Shown: positions 28,781-38,600 of the stretch, one piece after another
Layout of the letters: each line of letters starts with the position of its first letter
Position numbering within the stretch: the stretch's first letter is position 1
Source: Rhizobium esperanzae
GTDB taxonomy: Bacteria > Pseudomonadota > Alphaproteobacteria > Rhizobiales > Rhizobiaceae
Reading direction: 5' to 3'
NCBI RefSeq assembly: GCF_014197615.1
Contig: NZ_JACIFY010000001.1
Coordinates: 310,001-374,000 of the forward strand
Length of the DNA: 64,000 bases
Position numbers and translations under genes: made by a program
Notes under the pieces: model-generated
Told to the model about the DNA's origin: nothing
What the model saw: only the letters and a program-made list of their open reading frames with translations
Database searches by the model: none

Positions 28781-29947
28781 TCAGGCCGCCTCGCCGGCCG
28801 ACCTGCGCCGGCAGGCGATCTTCGCGAAGGCGGCAATCGCCCTGTCGATATCTTCTTCGGTTGTGGAAAAACCGAGCGAGATGCGCAATGCCCCGAGTTT
28901 GGCGTCGCGTCCCATCGCCGTCAGCACATGGCTTTCGCCGAGCCGTCCGGACGAGCAGGCCGAACCCGCCGAAAGCGCCACGCCTTCGAGATCGAAGGCG
29001 ATCTGTCCGGTCTCCGCCTTCAGCCCCGGCAGGGTGAAGAAAATCGTGTTGGTGACACGCTTGCCATCCTCGCCATGCACGATCACATCCGATGCCGCCC
29101 GGCGCATGCCGGCTTCCAGCCGCTCGCGCAACGCGCCGATCGCCGCATTGCGTGCCTCGAGTTCGTCGGCTGCCGCCTCCGCCGCCGCGCCGAAGCCGAT
29201 CAGCGCTAGCGAATTCTGCGTCCCCGACCGGTGACCGCGCTCCTGTCCGCCGCCCTGGATCAGCGGCCGCGGCATCAGCGCCTCGCCGCGCGCAATCAGC
29301 GCGCCCGCACCCTTCGGCCCGCCGATCTTGTGCGAGGAAACGATCATGAAATCGGCGCCGATCCTGCCGATGTCGAGCGGGATACGCCCCGCTGCCTGCA
29401 CGGCATCGACCACGAAAAGTCCGCCATGGGCGTGAACGATTTTTGCCGCGGCCTCCACAGGCTGGACGATGCCCGTCTCATTGTTGACGAGCATGATGGC
29501 GACCATCGGCAGGCCGGCGGCCTTGTCATGGGCATTGAGCATGGCAGCGAGCGCATCGAGATCGACGATGCCGGCTTCCGTGACCGGGATCTCCGTCATC
29601 TTCTCCCTGGCGAAACGGCCGCCTTCGCGCACAGCCGGATGCTCGATCGCCGAAAAATAAAGCTGGCCGAGCCGGAGCGGCGTGCGGCCCATGCGGAAAT
29701 CCGGCGTCAGCACCAGATTGGCGGCCTCGGTCGCGCCGCTGGTAAAGACCACATTGCCGGCGTCGGTGCCCACCAGTGCCGCCACCTTGCGCCGCGCACA
29801 TTCGATCGCAGCGCGGGCGGCACGGCCTTCGCCGTGAACGGAATTCGGATTGCCGAAAATGTCGATGGCGCGCATGATCGCCTCGCGTGCTGCGGGGTGC
29901 AGCGGCGCTGTGGCATTCCAGTCGAGATAAAGGCGTGGCGGCGCCAT
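28781..29947 (-). CDS. sufS2: Cysteine desulfurase, NifS/IscS-like (group I), first gene of the suf operon
   Basis: The 388-residue PLP enzyme is a second sulfur donor: LYLDWNATAPLHPAAREAI at the start, the PLP lysine in VSSHKIGGPKGAGALIARG, LIQGGGQERGHRSGTQN, and the flexible catalytic-Cys loop SAGSACSSGRLGESHVL typical of group I. The R. leguminosarum operon is described as sufS2BCDS1XA, matching this order. The ATG at 29947 gives MAPPRLYLDWNATAP. Iron-control motifs lie 115-165 bases upstream. Confidence 0.9.
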   Translation of the reverse strand: MAPPRLYLDWNATAPLHPAAREAIMRAIDIFGNPNSVHGEGRAARAAIECARRKVAALVGTDAGNVVFTSGATEAANLVLTPDFRMGRTPLRLGQLYFSAIEHPAVREGGRFAREKMTEIPVTEAGIVDLDALAAMLNAHDKAAGLPMVAIMLVNNETGIVQPVEAAAKIVHAHGGLFVVDAVQAAGRIPLDIGRIGADFMIVSSHKIGGPKGAGALIARGEALMPRPLIQGGGQERGHRSGTQNSLALIGFGAAAEAAADELEARNAAIGALRERLEAGMRRAASDVIVHGEDGKRVTNTIFFTLPGLKAETGQIAFDLEGVALSAGSACSSGRLGESHVLTAMGRDAKLGALRISLGFSTTEEDIDRAIAAFAKIACRRRSAGEAA

Positions 29948-30061
29948 GATCTTCAGTCCTGCGCTTGACGAGCTTGCTTCAGCACCCGCGGCTCATTTTT
30001 CTTGAAATTTCCGCCGGGCTTGCCTTATGACACATTCCACGATGCGTGGATCGCCATGCAA

Positions 30062-30080
30062 GTTTCGAATTGTTCTAAAC
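30062..30080. promoter_or_regulatory. ICE-like motif, candidate Irr binding site
   Basis: TTTCGAA-TTG-TTCTAAA (30063-30079), flanked by G and C, differs by one base from the Irr iron-control-element consensus TTTAGAA-N3-TTCTAAA. It lies in the 217-base region between divergent sufS2 and the alpha/beta hydrolase gene. An overlapping TTTTAGAA at 30085-30092 can pair with TTCTAAA in the opposite sense. Irr control of suf is known in Rhizobiales; binding here is inferred. Confidence 0.6.
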
Positions 30081-30096
30081 TGCGTTTTAGAAAAGC

Positions 30097-30111
30097 TGAC
30101 AACCCGAGTCA
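30097..30111. promoter_or_regulatory. IRO-box-like motif, candidate RirA binding site
   Basis: TGA-CAACCCGAG-TCA fits the rhizobial iron-responsive operator TGA-N9-TCA. It lies 150 bases upstream of sufS2 and 54 bases upstream of the divergent hydrolase start, so either or both promoters could be controlled. The suf operon of R. leguminosarum is known to respond to RirA; the short motif alone is weak evidence. Confidence 0.55.
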
Positions 30112-30164
30112 AGTCATGTTGTCGTCCAACGCAGGGCGAACGCGAAATAAAACCCGGAGTACCA

Positions 30165-30842
30165 ATGCCCGAAGTTATTTTCAACGGCCCAGCCGGCCGT
30201 CTTGAAGGCCGCTACCAGCCCTCCAAGGAAAAAAGCGCGCCCATCGCTCTCATCCTGCATCCGCATCCGCAGTTCGGCGGCACGATGAACAACCAGATCG
30301 TCTACCAGCTCTTCTACATGTTCCAGAAGCGCGGGTTCACGACGCTGCGCTTCAATTTCCGGGGCATCGGCCGCAGCCAGGGCGAATTCGACCACGGCGC
30401 CGGCGAACTCTCGGATGCCGCCTCGGCGCTCGACTGGGTGCAGAGCCTGCATCCCGATTCGAAGACCTGTTGGGTCGCCGGTTATTCCTTCGGCTCCTGG
30501 ATCGGCATGCAGCTGTTGATGCGCCGGCCTGAGATCGAGGGATTCCTGTCGATCGCCCCGCAGCCGAATACCTACGACTTCTCCTTCCTGGCGCCCTGCC
30601 CCTCCTCCGGCCTGATCATCAACGGCGAAGCCGACAAGGTGGCGCCGGAAAAGGATGTCAACGGCCTTGTGGAGAAACTGAAGACCCAGAAGGGCATCCT
30701 CATCACCCATCGCACCGTTTCCAACGCCAACCACTTCTTCAACGGCCAGGTGGAAACGCTGATGGGCGAATGTGAAGATTACCTCGATCGCCGCCTGAAT
30801 GGCGAACTGGTGCCGGAGCCGGCCGCCAAGCGGATTCGCTGA
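30165..30842 (+). CDS. Alpha/beta hydrolase
   Basis: The 225-residue cytoplasmic protein is a compact alpha/beta hydrolase close to the bacterial dienelactone-hydrolase-like group: IALILHPHPQFGGTMNNQIVYQLFYMFQKRGFTTLRFNFRGIGRSQGEFDHGAGELSDA near the start, the nucleophile elbow GYSFGS, and His in SNANHFFNGQ. Substrate unknown. Start at the ATG at 30165 (MPEVIFNG), seven bases after GGAG; upstream frame is not coding-like. It is transcribed divergently from sufS2 and shares the regulatory region. Confidence 0.87.
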   Translation: MPEVIFNGPAGRLEGRYQPSKEKSAPIALILHPHPQFGGTMNNQIVYQLFYMFQKRGFTTLRFNFRGIGRSQGEFDHGAGELSDAASALDWVQSLHPDSKTCWVAGYSFGSWIGMQLLMRRPEIEGFLSIAPQPNTYDFSFLAPCPSSGLIINGEADKVAPEKDVNGLVEKLKTQKGILITHRTVSNANHFFNGQVETLMGECEDYLDRRLNGELVPEPAAKRIR

Positions 30843-30852
30843 CGCCATAGCG

Positions 30853-30884
30853 CCGGCTCGTCTTCCCCAGAGAAGGCGAGCCGG
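30853..30884 (+). terminator. Hairpin downstream of the alpha/beta hydrolase gene
   Basis: CCGGCTCG (30853-30860) pairs with CGAGCCGG (30877-30884) ten bases after the stop codon. No T-run follows, so termination is only likely. Confidence 0.45.
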
Positions 30885-30927
30885 GACGCCACCCGCCGAT
30901 TGTGCCGGAACAGATCACCTATCGTGT

Positions 30928-30943
30928 TGCAATATATATTGCA
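30928..30943. promoter_or_regulatory. Perfect 16-bp AT-rich palindrome upstream of the acyltransferase
   Basis: TGCAATATATATTGCA lies 43 bases before the acyltransferase start, in an otherwise GC-rich stretch. A perfect dyad at this position is a good candidate operator. The regulator is unknown. Confidence 0.5.
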
Positions 30944-30986
30944 GTGCGGTAGGGTCCTCGCGATCCTAACTAAAGCGAGGTCCGCA

Positions 30987-32162
30987 ATGACCAAGTCGTT
31001 CGGGGAAGTCCTGGATAAGTATAGGGGTATCGGTCCGGGGTTCGACTTTCTTCGAATTGGGCTCGCCTTTTCTATCGTATTGACCCATTCATTTCTGCTG
31101 ACCAGGAATGATGCCTTCATCAGGGGCTCGGTATTCTGGTTTACCGAATACGCTCTTGTTCCGATGTTTTTTGCCTTGAGCGGATTTCTGATCGCCGGCA
31201 GCGCCCAGCGCCTGAGTCTGCGGAACTTTCTGATCAATCGTGGCTTGCGTATCGTGCCGGCGCTGGCCGTCGATATCGTCGTTTGTTCGCTGATCATCGG
31301 ACCGATCGTCACGATCGTCTATCACGCCGACTATTTTACCGATCCGCGTTTTTTCAAATACTTCCTGAATATCGTCGGCTGGATTCATTACGAGCTGCCG
31401 GGCGTCTTCCACGACAATCCGAGCCAGCGCGTCAACGGCGCTCTGTGGACGGTTCCTTGGGAGATCTTCTGCTACATCATCATGTCGTTGCTGATGGTCA
31501 CCGCCATCGTGAAGACACGCTATAAGCTGCTTGGCGTGACGATCGCCTACATCTTCATCGGCCTTGTCATCCAGAAGATGCCCTATCTGTTGCCTGGTTC
31601 AATCAAGCCGATCGCCCGCTTCCTGTTCATGAGCCGCGGCTCCCAGCTGATAACGGCGTTCATGATGGGCATCGTCGCCTTTCAGTTCAAAGCGGTCATC
31701 CCGCATTCGCGCTGGCTTTTCGCCGCCGCCTGCCTGATCTGCATCGTCGCCATCCTCACCCTCGACAGCCGCGCGACCGAGTCGGTGATCAACCGGCCGA
31801 TCGTCATCACCTCGCTCGTCTACATCACAGTCTTCATCGGCCTGTCGGAGGTACCCATTCCGGCCTTTTTCAGAAAAGGCGACTATTCCTACGGGGTCTA
31901 TCTCTACCATGATCCGTTCCTGCAGATCTGGATCAGCTCATTCCCCTCAGTCTTTCTCTACCCGAAATATGGGGCCTTGGCGCTCTACATGGTCGGCCTG
32001 CCCTCGGCTCTCGCCGTCGCGGTGCTGTCCTGGCATTTCATCGAGAAGCCGATCCTCGGCCTTCGCAAGAAGTTCTCGTTCATCGCCCAGGTTCGGGGCG
32101 TCGAGGATGACAATCACGGCGGACGTGAAGCCGATGTTCGCCCGCTCGCCGTCAAGAGCTAA
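30987..32162 (+). CDS. OafA/YrhL-type membrane acyltransferase (acyltransferase family 3)
   Basis: The 391-residue polytopic membrane protein (about ten helices) belongs to acyltransferase family 3, which O-acylates sugars of exopolysaccharide, O-antigen or Nod factors. The catalytic-type His is in FDFLRIGLAFSIVLTHSF, and the arginine-bearing FFALSGFLIAGSAQRLSLRNFLINRGLRIVPAL motif follows; DYSYGVYLYHDPFLQ near the C-terminus is also typical. Start at the ATG at 30987 (MTKSFGEV). The acceptor is not identifiable. It ends four bases after the stop position of the convergent GNAT gene begins, so the genes meet tail to tail. Confidence 0.88.
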   Translation: MTKSFGEVLDKYRGIGPGFDFLRIGLAFSIVLTHSFLLTRNDAFIRGSVFWFTEYALVPMFFALSGFLIAGSAQRLSLRNFLINRGLRIVPALAVDIVVCSLIIGPIVTIVYHADYFTDPRFFKYFLNIVGWIHYELPGVFHDNPSQRVNGALWTVPWEIFCYIIMSLLMVTAIVKTRYKLLGVTIAYIFIGLVIQKMPYLLPGSIKPIARFLFMSRGSQLITAFMMGIVAFQFKAVIPHSRWLFAAACLICIVAILTLDSRATESVINRPIVITSLVYITVFIGLSEVPIPAFFRKGDYSYGVYLYHDPFLQIWISSFPSVFLYPKYGALALYMVGLPSALAVAVLSWHFIEKPILGLRKKFSFIAQVRGVEDDNHGGREADVRPLAVKS

Positions 32163-32686
32163 AGCTCTGCCGACCGCCTGTCGGCGGTGAGTTCGAAAGC
32201 CAGGCCCGGCATTCCATCGATCTGGATCGGCCCGCGTTCGCGCATGCCGATCTTCCGGAGGACACGTTGCGAGGCGGTGTTTTCGGGATGGGTGAAGGCG
32301 ATGAAGCCTGATGCAAGCTTCCGTTCGAAGAACCAGTCGACAAGCGCACTTGCGGCTTCCGTCGCCAGGCCCTTGCCCCACGCCTCCTCGCGTAGGGAAT
32401 AACCGAGTTCGAATTCTTCGCTCCGGAACCGCGAAATGCCGGCACGGCCGACGAAGCTGCCGTCTTCGGCGAGCAGCTTGTATTTGGTCGTGCCGTCGCG
32501 TGCCTGTTCCTCGAACCAACCCCGCAGCCGCTCCTCGGCCTTGCCAAGGCTCCACGGTGCATAGCCGGAAAGATATCGGGTCGTCGCCATCGTCGAATGC
32601 AGTTGCTGCACCAAGCCCGCATCACTTTCGTCCCACATGACGAAGCTGAGCCGCGGCGTCTTCAGGATGACGTTTTCCCGCGTCAT
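32159..32686 (-). CDS. GNAT N-acetyltransferase, RimJ/RimL type
   Basis: The 175-residue protein is a GNAT of the RimJ/RimL-like group: [28 protein letters not shown] at the start, [30 protein letters not shown] (acetyl-CoA loop G-K-G-L-A-T-E-A) and [15 protein letters not shown], the classic asparagine/leucine motif of this group. The acceptor is unknown. Its ATG overlaps the anmK stop by four bases (32683-32686), so the two are translationally coupled. Confidence 0.87.
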   Translation of the reverse strand: MTRENVILKTPRLSFVMWDESDAGLVQQLHSTMATTRYLSGYAPWSLGKAEERLRGWFEEQARDGTTKYKLLAEDGSFVGRAGISRFRSEEFELGYSLREEAWGKGLATEAASALVDWFFERKLASGFIAFTHPENTASQRVLRKIGMRERGPIQIDGMPGLAFELTADRRSAEL

Positions 32687-33801
32687 GGTCTTGCCAGCAC
32701 CCCACCGCCGACGGGAGCGCCGACGCCGGTGGTGCCGGGAAACGTCAATGGCAATCCGTCCAGCGAGCGGACGGCGAGATAGGCCCAGGCTTCGGCCTCC
32801 ATCGCGTCACCATCGAAACCGGCCTGCTCGGCGGTCAACACCTTCGATCCCAGTCCTTCGGCCATGACGGAAAACTCGCCCATCAGCGTGCCATTCAGCC
32901 GCCCGCCGCCGCAGACGATATAGATCGATGGGGTCTCGGGAAGGAAACCGGCGGATTTGACGATCGAGGCGGCAGCGACATGGGCGAGCGTCCGGGCGCC
33001 GTCCTCGAGGCTTGCATCCTCCGGCCGAAGCGGCGCGAAATCGCCGCGGTCGAGCGAACGGCGGATATTGCCGCGGAAGAACGGGCTTGCGAGATAGCGT
33101 TCCGCAAGAGCGGTGACGACCTTGCCGCGTCCGCCGATCTCGCCGCCGGGATCATAGGCTTTGCCGGTCTGCATCTCCACCCATTGGTCGATCAGCGTAT
33201 TGCCCGGCCCGCTGTCGAAGGCCACGATCCGCCCATCCCAGCCGATGAAGGTCAGATTGGAGATGCCGCCGATATTGACGAAGCAGACCGCCTGTCCCGC
33301 CTGCTGGAATTTCCCCGCAAGCGCTGCGTGATAGACCGGCACCAACGGCGCGCCCTGCCCACCGTGCGCCATATCGCTGGCGCGCATATCGTAGACCACC
33401 GACAGGCCGGTTCTCCGGGCGAGTTGCCGCCCGTCGCCGATCTGGATCGTCAGCCCCTCGTCCGGCCGATGAAGCACTGTCTGGCCATGGAAACCCAGAA
33501 CATCGACGGCACTGGCAGAGATCTCGAAACGTTCCAGGAATGCCGTAACGGCAATTGCATGCCGTTCGGTCAGTTCAAGCTCGATATCGCGAAGTTCGGC
33601 CGGCCGTTCGTGCCTGTCACGCAGTGGACGCGCCAGTTCCAGCGCCCGTTTCAGCCGCCCACGAAAATCGGCGTCGTAGGGCACGCCCATGCAAGGCCCG
33701 CGTTCGATGAAGCCGCGGCCGTCGGTCCTGATCAGCGCGACGTCGATTCCGTCCATCGACGTGCCGCTCATCAGGCCGATCGCAGTCCTGATGACATCCA
33801 T
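32683..33801 (-). CDS. anmK: Anhydro-N-acetylmuramic acid kinase
   Basis: AnmK phosphorylates 1,6-anhydroMurNAc, recycling peptidoglycan. The 372 residues fit the family: [23 protein letters not shown] at the start (glycine-rich ATP site), [51 protein letters not shown] and the C-terminal [30 protein letters not shown]. It is first of a two-gene unit with the overlapping GNAT gene and is divergent from tyrS. Confidence 0.94.
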   Translation of the reverse strand: MDVIRTAIGLMSGTSMDGIDVALIRTDGRGFIERGPCMGVPYDADFRGRLKRALELARPLRDRHERPAELRDIELELTERHAIAVTAFLERFEISASAVDVLGFHGQTVLHRPDEGLTIQIGDGRQLARRTGLSVVYDMRASDMAHGGQGAPLVPVYHAALAGKFQQAGQAVCFVNIGGISNLTFIGWDGRIVAFDSGPGNTLIDQWVEMQTGKAYDPGGEIGGRGKVVTALAERYLASPFFRGNIRRSLDRGDFAPLRPEDASLEDGARTLAHVAAASIVKSAGFLPETPSIYIVCGGGRLNGTLMGEFSVMAEGLGSKVLTAEQAGFDGDAMEAEAWAYLAVRSLDGLPLTFPGTTGVGAPVGGGVLARP

Positions 33802-33930
33802 GCGGCTTGCCTCCCTGCGATTCCCGGATGCACTTTTATAAAAACAGTGCTAAACGCGCCGCGACAGATCAACAACAACGAAGTTGCGCGAGCCCCACAG
33901 GTCGAGCGCAGACACCAAGAGACGAACGCC

Positions 33931-35187
33931 ATGTCCGAGTTCAAGTCCGATTTCCTCCGCACGCTGAAAGAGCGCGGCTTCATTCATCAGATCTCTGATG
34001 AAAGCGGCCTCGACGACATGTTCGCCAGGGAAACCGTGACGGCTTATATCGGCTTCGATCCGACGGCACCCAGCCTGCATGCCGGCTCGCTGATCCAGAT
34101 CATGATGCTGCATTGGATGCAGAAGACCGGTCATCGGGCCATCTCGCTGATGGGCGGCGGCACCGGCATGGTCGGCGACCCATCCTTCAAGGAAGAGGCC
34201 CGCCAGCTCATGACGGTCGATACGATCGAAGGCAACATCGCCTCGATCAAGCGCGTCTTCTCCAATTACCTGAACTACGGCGACGGTCCGAAGGACGCGC
34301 TGATGATCAACAATGCCGAATGGCTGCGCTCGCTGAACTACCTCGAATTCCTGCGCGACGTCGGCAAGCATTTCTCAGTCAACCGCATGCTGTCCTTCGA
34401 CAGCGTCAAGACGCGTCTCGACCGCGAACAGTCACTGTCTTTCCTGGAATTCAACTACATGATCCTCCAGGCCTACGACTTCGTCGAGCTCGCCAAACGC
34501 TACGACTGCCGCCTGCAGATGGGCGGTTCGGACCAGTGGGGCAATATCGTCAACGGCATCGATCTCGGTCACCGCATGGGGACGCCGCAGCTCTACGCCC
34601 TGACCTCACCGCTGCTGACCACATCGTCGGGCGCCAAGATGGGCAAGTCGGCGACGGGCGCTATCTGGCTGAACGCCGATATGCTCTCGGCCTATGATTT
34701 CTGGCAATATTGGCGCAACACCGAGGACGCCGACGTCTCGCGCTTCCTGAAGCTCTACACGACACTGCCGATGGATGAAATCGCTCGTCTTTCGGCGCTC
34801 GGAGGTTCGGAGATCAACGAGGTCAAGAAGATCCTGGCGACCGAAGTCACCGCGATCCTGCACGGCCGCGAGGCCGCTGAACAGGCCGCCGAAACGGCGC
34901 GCAAGACCTTCGAGGAAGGTGGCCTCTCCGACAACCTGCCGTCCGTCGAGGTTCCCGCATCCGAACTCGACGCCGGCATTGGCTTGCTGTCGCTGATCGT
35001 TCGTGCCGGACTTGCCGGCTCGAACGGTGAAGCCCGCCGTCACGTCCAGGGCGGCGCGGTGCGCATCAACGACCAGGCGGTCAGCGACGAGCGCAAGTTG
35101 ATCGGCAGCGGCGAGATCACCGCCGATGGCGTCATCAAGCTTTCGCTCGGCAAGAAGAAGCACATATTGATCCGCCGCGCGGCGTAA
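33931..35187 (+). CDS. tyrS: Tyrosyl-tRNA synthetase
   Basis: TyrS charges tRNA-Tyr. The 418-residue class I synthetase has the HIGH-equivalent region [24 protein letters not shown], the tyrosine pocket [33 protein letters not shown], and the KMSKS-type loop KMGKS beginning at Lys236. A C-terminal S4 RNA-binding domain follows ([25 protein letters not shown]). Start at the ATG at 33931 ([12 protein letters not shown]); the long upstream open frame is antisense to anmK and is not coding. Confidence 0.96.
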   Translation: MSEFKSDFLRTLKERGFIHQISDESGLDDMFARETVTAYIGFDPTAPSLHAGSLIQIMMLHWMQKTGHRAISLMGGGTGMVGDPSFKEEARQLMTVDTIEGNIASIKRVFSNYLNYGDGPKDALMINNAEWLRSLNYLEFLRDVGKHFSVNRMLSFDSVKTRLDREQSLSFLEFNYMILQAYDFVELAKRYDCRLQMGGSDQWGNIVNGIDLGHRMGTPQLYALTSPLLTTSSGAKMGKSATGAIWLNADMLSAYDFWQYWRNTEDADVSRFLKLYTTLPMDEIARLSALGGSEINEVKKILATEVTAILHGREAAEQAAETARKTFEEGGLSDNLPSVEVPASELDAGIGLLSLIVRAGLAGSNGEARRHVQGGAVRINDQAVSDERKLIGSGEITADGVIKLSLGKKKHILIRRAA

Positions 35188-35212
35188 ACGGCTTCAAGTG
35201 TGAACGGATACC

Positions 35213-35238
35213 AAAGCCGGCGCCCGCGCCGGCTTTTT
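35213..35238 (+). terminator. Terminator of tyrS
   Basis: AAAGCCGGCG pairs with CGCCGGCTTT around a 4-6 base loop and is followed by TTCTTTG, 25 bases after the tyrS stop. Confidence 0.85.
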
Positions 35239-35263
35239 CTTTGTTTAGCCGCAGCGATCAAAA

Positions 35264-35548
35264 TCATTCAGCGCTTTGCCGGCCTTCAACGTCATTCCCT
35301 TTGGTCTCTCGAAGCAGATAGCCCGGCGGATCGATGTTTGAAGCGGGCTTCACCCGCGACCACCAACTGATCGAGAAGATTGGCGGCGTCACCGTCGCAT
35401 CGAGGGGAACGGCGAGGATGTGGCCGGAGCGGGTGCTCGCGGGCGGCTTTGGCCGGTCGCCCTTCTCCGCGGAATACGAAGCCTGATGGCCGATCGTGAC
35501 GGCAATCACGATAGCGGATGCAAGAGAGACTGTCCGAACGCGCTGCAT
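35264..35548 (-). CDS. Small exported hypothetical protein
   Basis: The 94-residue product has a Sec signal peptide (MQRVRTVSLASAIVIAVTIGHQASYSA) and a short mature region without recognisable motifs (one central AVPLDATVTPPIFSISWW stretch). I cannot assign a family. It lies between tyrS and the AsmA-like gene and is convergent with tyrS, whose terminator falls between them. It could be a genuine periplasmic protein; no second line of evidence is available. Confidence 0.55.
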   Translation of the reverse strand: MQRVRTVSLASAIVIAVTIGHQASYSAEKGDRPKPPASTRSGHILAVPLDATVTPPIFSISWWSRVKPASNIDPPGYLLRETKGNDVEGRQSAE

Positions 35549-35699
35549 GGCATTCTCCGCCAGCCGCTTTCAGGGCCGAAAGCCCACATTACATCAGAAT
35601 TTGCTAAAATACATAGGCATCGACGATGAAATTGTCTGCCGGAGTTGTCCGGCAGCGGCGCGACGACGTCGGAAGCCTCGACGATCGTCTCAGCCTGCT

Positions 35700-38600
35700 T
35701 CATTGGAATTCGAAGATCTGCCGGAAAACACCGGGTGCAATGATCGACAGCGGGTTGATCTGCAGGTTCGGCTGGTCGAACTTGCCGGTGAGTTTGAAGG
35801 TGATGCCGATCAGGCCTCGGTCGCTGCCATTGCCGAGGATGACGCCGATCAGCGGCAGTTCGGCAAAGAGCCGGTTGAGGCCGTAGGCCGGCATGAAGGT
35901 GCCGGTCATGTCCATGTTGCCCTTGCGGTCGCGCACCACCCCCTGGAAAGTCGCGCCGATCTGGTCGCCACGCAGCACGCCGTTCTCGATGCCGACCATG
36001 CCATTGCGCGACACGACGCGGGCAAAGCCGCGCTGGAAACGCTGCGACGAAGTATCGATGTCGCGCTTGACGGCTTCGTTGAGGCTGCGCTGCTCGTTTC
36101 CGACGGGCGTCGAGACGATCGAGCGCAACCGTTGTTCGTTGACGATCGCAAAACGGCGCACGTCGAGCGAACCGTCCCAGCCGCCCTGCGGCGATAGCCG
36201 GATCGCCAGATTGAGCAGGCCGCCCTGCATGTGCTGATAGAGATCGGCGAAACGCGAGACCGCGCCGGCATCACCGCTGGTGATATTGATGACGCCGCCA
36301 TCCTTCATCTGGCTGACGACGGCCTCGCCGCTGTCGGTAACGGCGGAAAAGTTCAGCGCTTGCAGCTTGTCGCCGCGCAGCGACACCTGCGCCTGGAAAT
36401 TGCCGATCTTCTCGTCGTTGAAGCCGATGACGTTTTTCAGCCGGGCGCGCACCGACACGCCGGTATCGCCGGCGTCCCCCTCATCGTCACCGCCCGAGCC
36501 CGATTTCAACCGCGCGATCACCGGCCGCGCATCGGCGCTGTCGCCGGAAACGGAGACGTCGAAATTGCCCTTGCTGCGTTTCACCGACAGGGCGAAATCG
36601 TCGAGCGAGGAAAGTTTGACGCTGTCGAAATCGGCCGAGATCAGCCCGGCCTTGCCGACATTCAGAGAGCCGGTGGCGCCGAAACCGTCGCCCTTCAGCC
36701 GGAAATTCTTGATCTCGGTATTGTCGACCGGGCCGGATGTTTCGAATTCGGCCGTCGCCGCAATGCCGCTGCCCTTCGACCAGCCGATCCACGGCAGGTC
36801 GAGCTGCGACTTGGTGAGGTCAAGCTGGACGTCCTGCCGGTCATCGTCGATCCGCGTCAGCACCATCTTCACGCTGCCGCCGATGATGCCGGAAAGGCCG
36901 GGTATCAGCTTGTTGCGCTGGTCTTCGGACAGCGTCGCGCTGATCACTCGCTGCCGCTTCGCGCTGTCGGATGCTTCGACCGGTTCGGCAAGATCGATGT
37001 CGGCCGGGACGCCATCGATCTGGGCCTTGGCGTCAAGCGTGATCTGTTTCGGATTGCCGTTCAGCGTGCCGTTGAGATTGCTGATCGTCCGGCCGGAAAA
37101 CGGCTTGGCAAGATCGATGTCGGTCAGCTTCATTTCCGCCGCCCATTCGGCCGGCGGCGGGTTCTGCGAGGAGAGCAGGCCGAAATGCGCCTTGACGTGG
37201 GCCTCGATCCGGCCTTTGAAATCGTCGGGCGCAAAGCCGGCGCGCTGCAGCACCCGGATCGGCCTGTAGGTCAGAAGTTCGCCAACGGCGTCGGCTGCCC
37301 CGGAGACCGCAAGATCGATATCCGCCATCAGCGGCTTGTCGTAGGTGGCGGGCATGATGAAGGTTCCCTGCCCGAGAACGACGGATCGGCCGGAAGGGAA
37401 ATAGGACGCGCCGCTCTTGATCGCGATCGTCGCAACCGGGCCGGTCAGGTCGAAATGTGCCGACGTGTCACGGATCGGCGGGATCTCGCCGGCGACGTTC
37501 ATCCGCGCTCCCGCAATGTCGAAGCCGATGCGGATCTGGTTGGCATCGAGCTTCAATCCCCTGCCGCCGGCGGCCTCGTCCAGCCTGCCGAAAGGAATGA
37601 AGACGGATATAGCGGCGTTGGTGACGGTGCCGCCGAAGAGATTGCCGTGTACCCAGGTGCGCACCTTCGGCGCCATCCAGAAGGGCCAGAGCTGCTTGAT
37701 CGCGGTCGTCTGCAGTTGTGCCGACTGGCCGGCAAAGCTGATCTCCGGCGATTTGTCGCCGAGCTTGATATGCAGCGCTCCGTAAAGTGCGCCGAGCGGG
37801 CTGGAGACGGTCATGTTGGGAAACAGGAATTCCCGCCCGCTGACCATGTAGCGCCCGGTCGCCTGGATGTCGAAGGAGAGCGGCTGCTCGCCGGAGCCGC
37901 CGGGGGCGGCCGTGCCGCCGCTGACGAGCAGGTCGATGCCGAAACCTTTGCCGGCCTGCGGATCGAGCTTGTCGAGATCGATAAGCGCACCGTTGATCGG
38001 CACCGTGGTCGCGCCGAACCGGGCGTTCGACCGGGCAATTTCGAGCGTCTGCTTGTCGAAATCGTAGACGAGGTTGATCTGCCCGCCGGACAGCTCCTGC
38101 GCATCGCCATCCGCATAGATCAGCCCGGAACCGATGTCGACCGTCGCCGCCAGCGCCGGCTGCACGCCATCGCGCGCCCTGGAGGCCGATACCGTCAGGT
38201 CGGCAAAGGCGTTGAGCCCCTGGCGTATTACGCCCTGATCGTTGCGTTTCAGCGCGAAGGGCGTGAGATCGGCATGCTTGAGCGTCGCCACGACCTTCGA
38301 CACGTGGCGGTCTTCTTTCTCAGCGAGCACATCGAGCTCGGCCACCTCGCCGTTGAGCGCGACTTCGCCGCTCAATTGCAGCGAGGACGGGCCGGCATGG
38401 GCAAAGACAAGATTGTCGATGACGAGCGACAGCGGACCATTGGCGGTATCGGCAAGCTTGATGTTGATGCCGGAGATGCGCACCGAATTCGTCGAGCCGC
38501 GTGTGACGATGCTGTCGAACATGTCGAACTGCGAGAAGATCCTTTCCATCGCCGCCGGCATGGCGTCGATGCGCAGATCGTCGAGTTTGATGGGATTGCC

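Noticed and set aside
30073..30092. A second ICE motif from TTCTAAA...TTTTAGAA
   Set aside because: The half-sites point outward, opposite to the ICE arrangement, so I list only the TTTCGAA-N3-TTCTAAA site.
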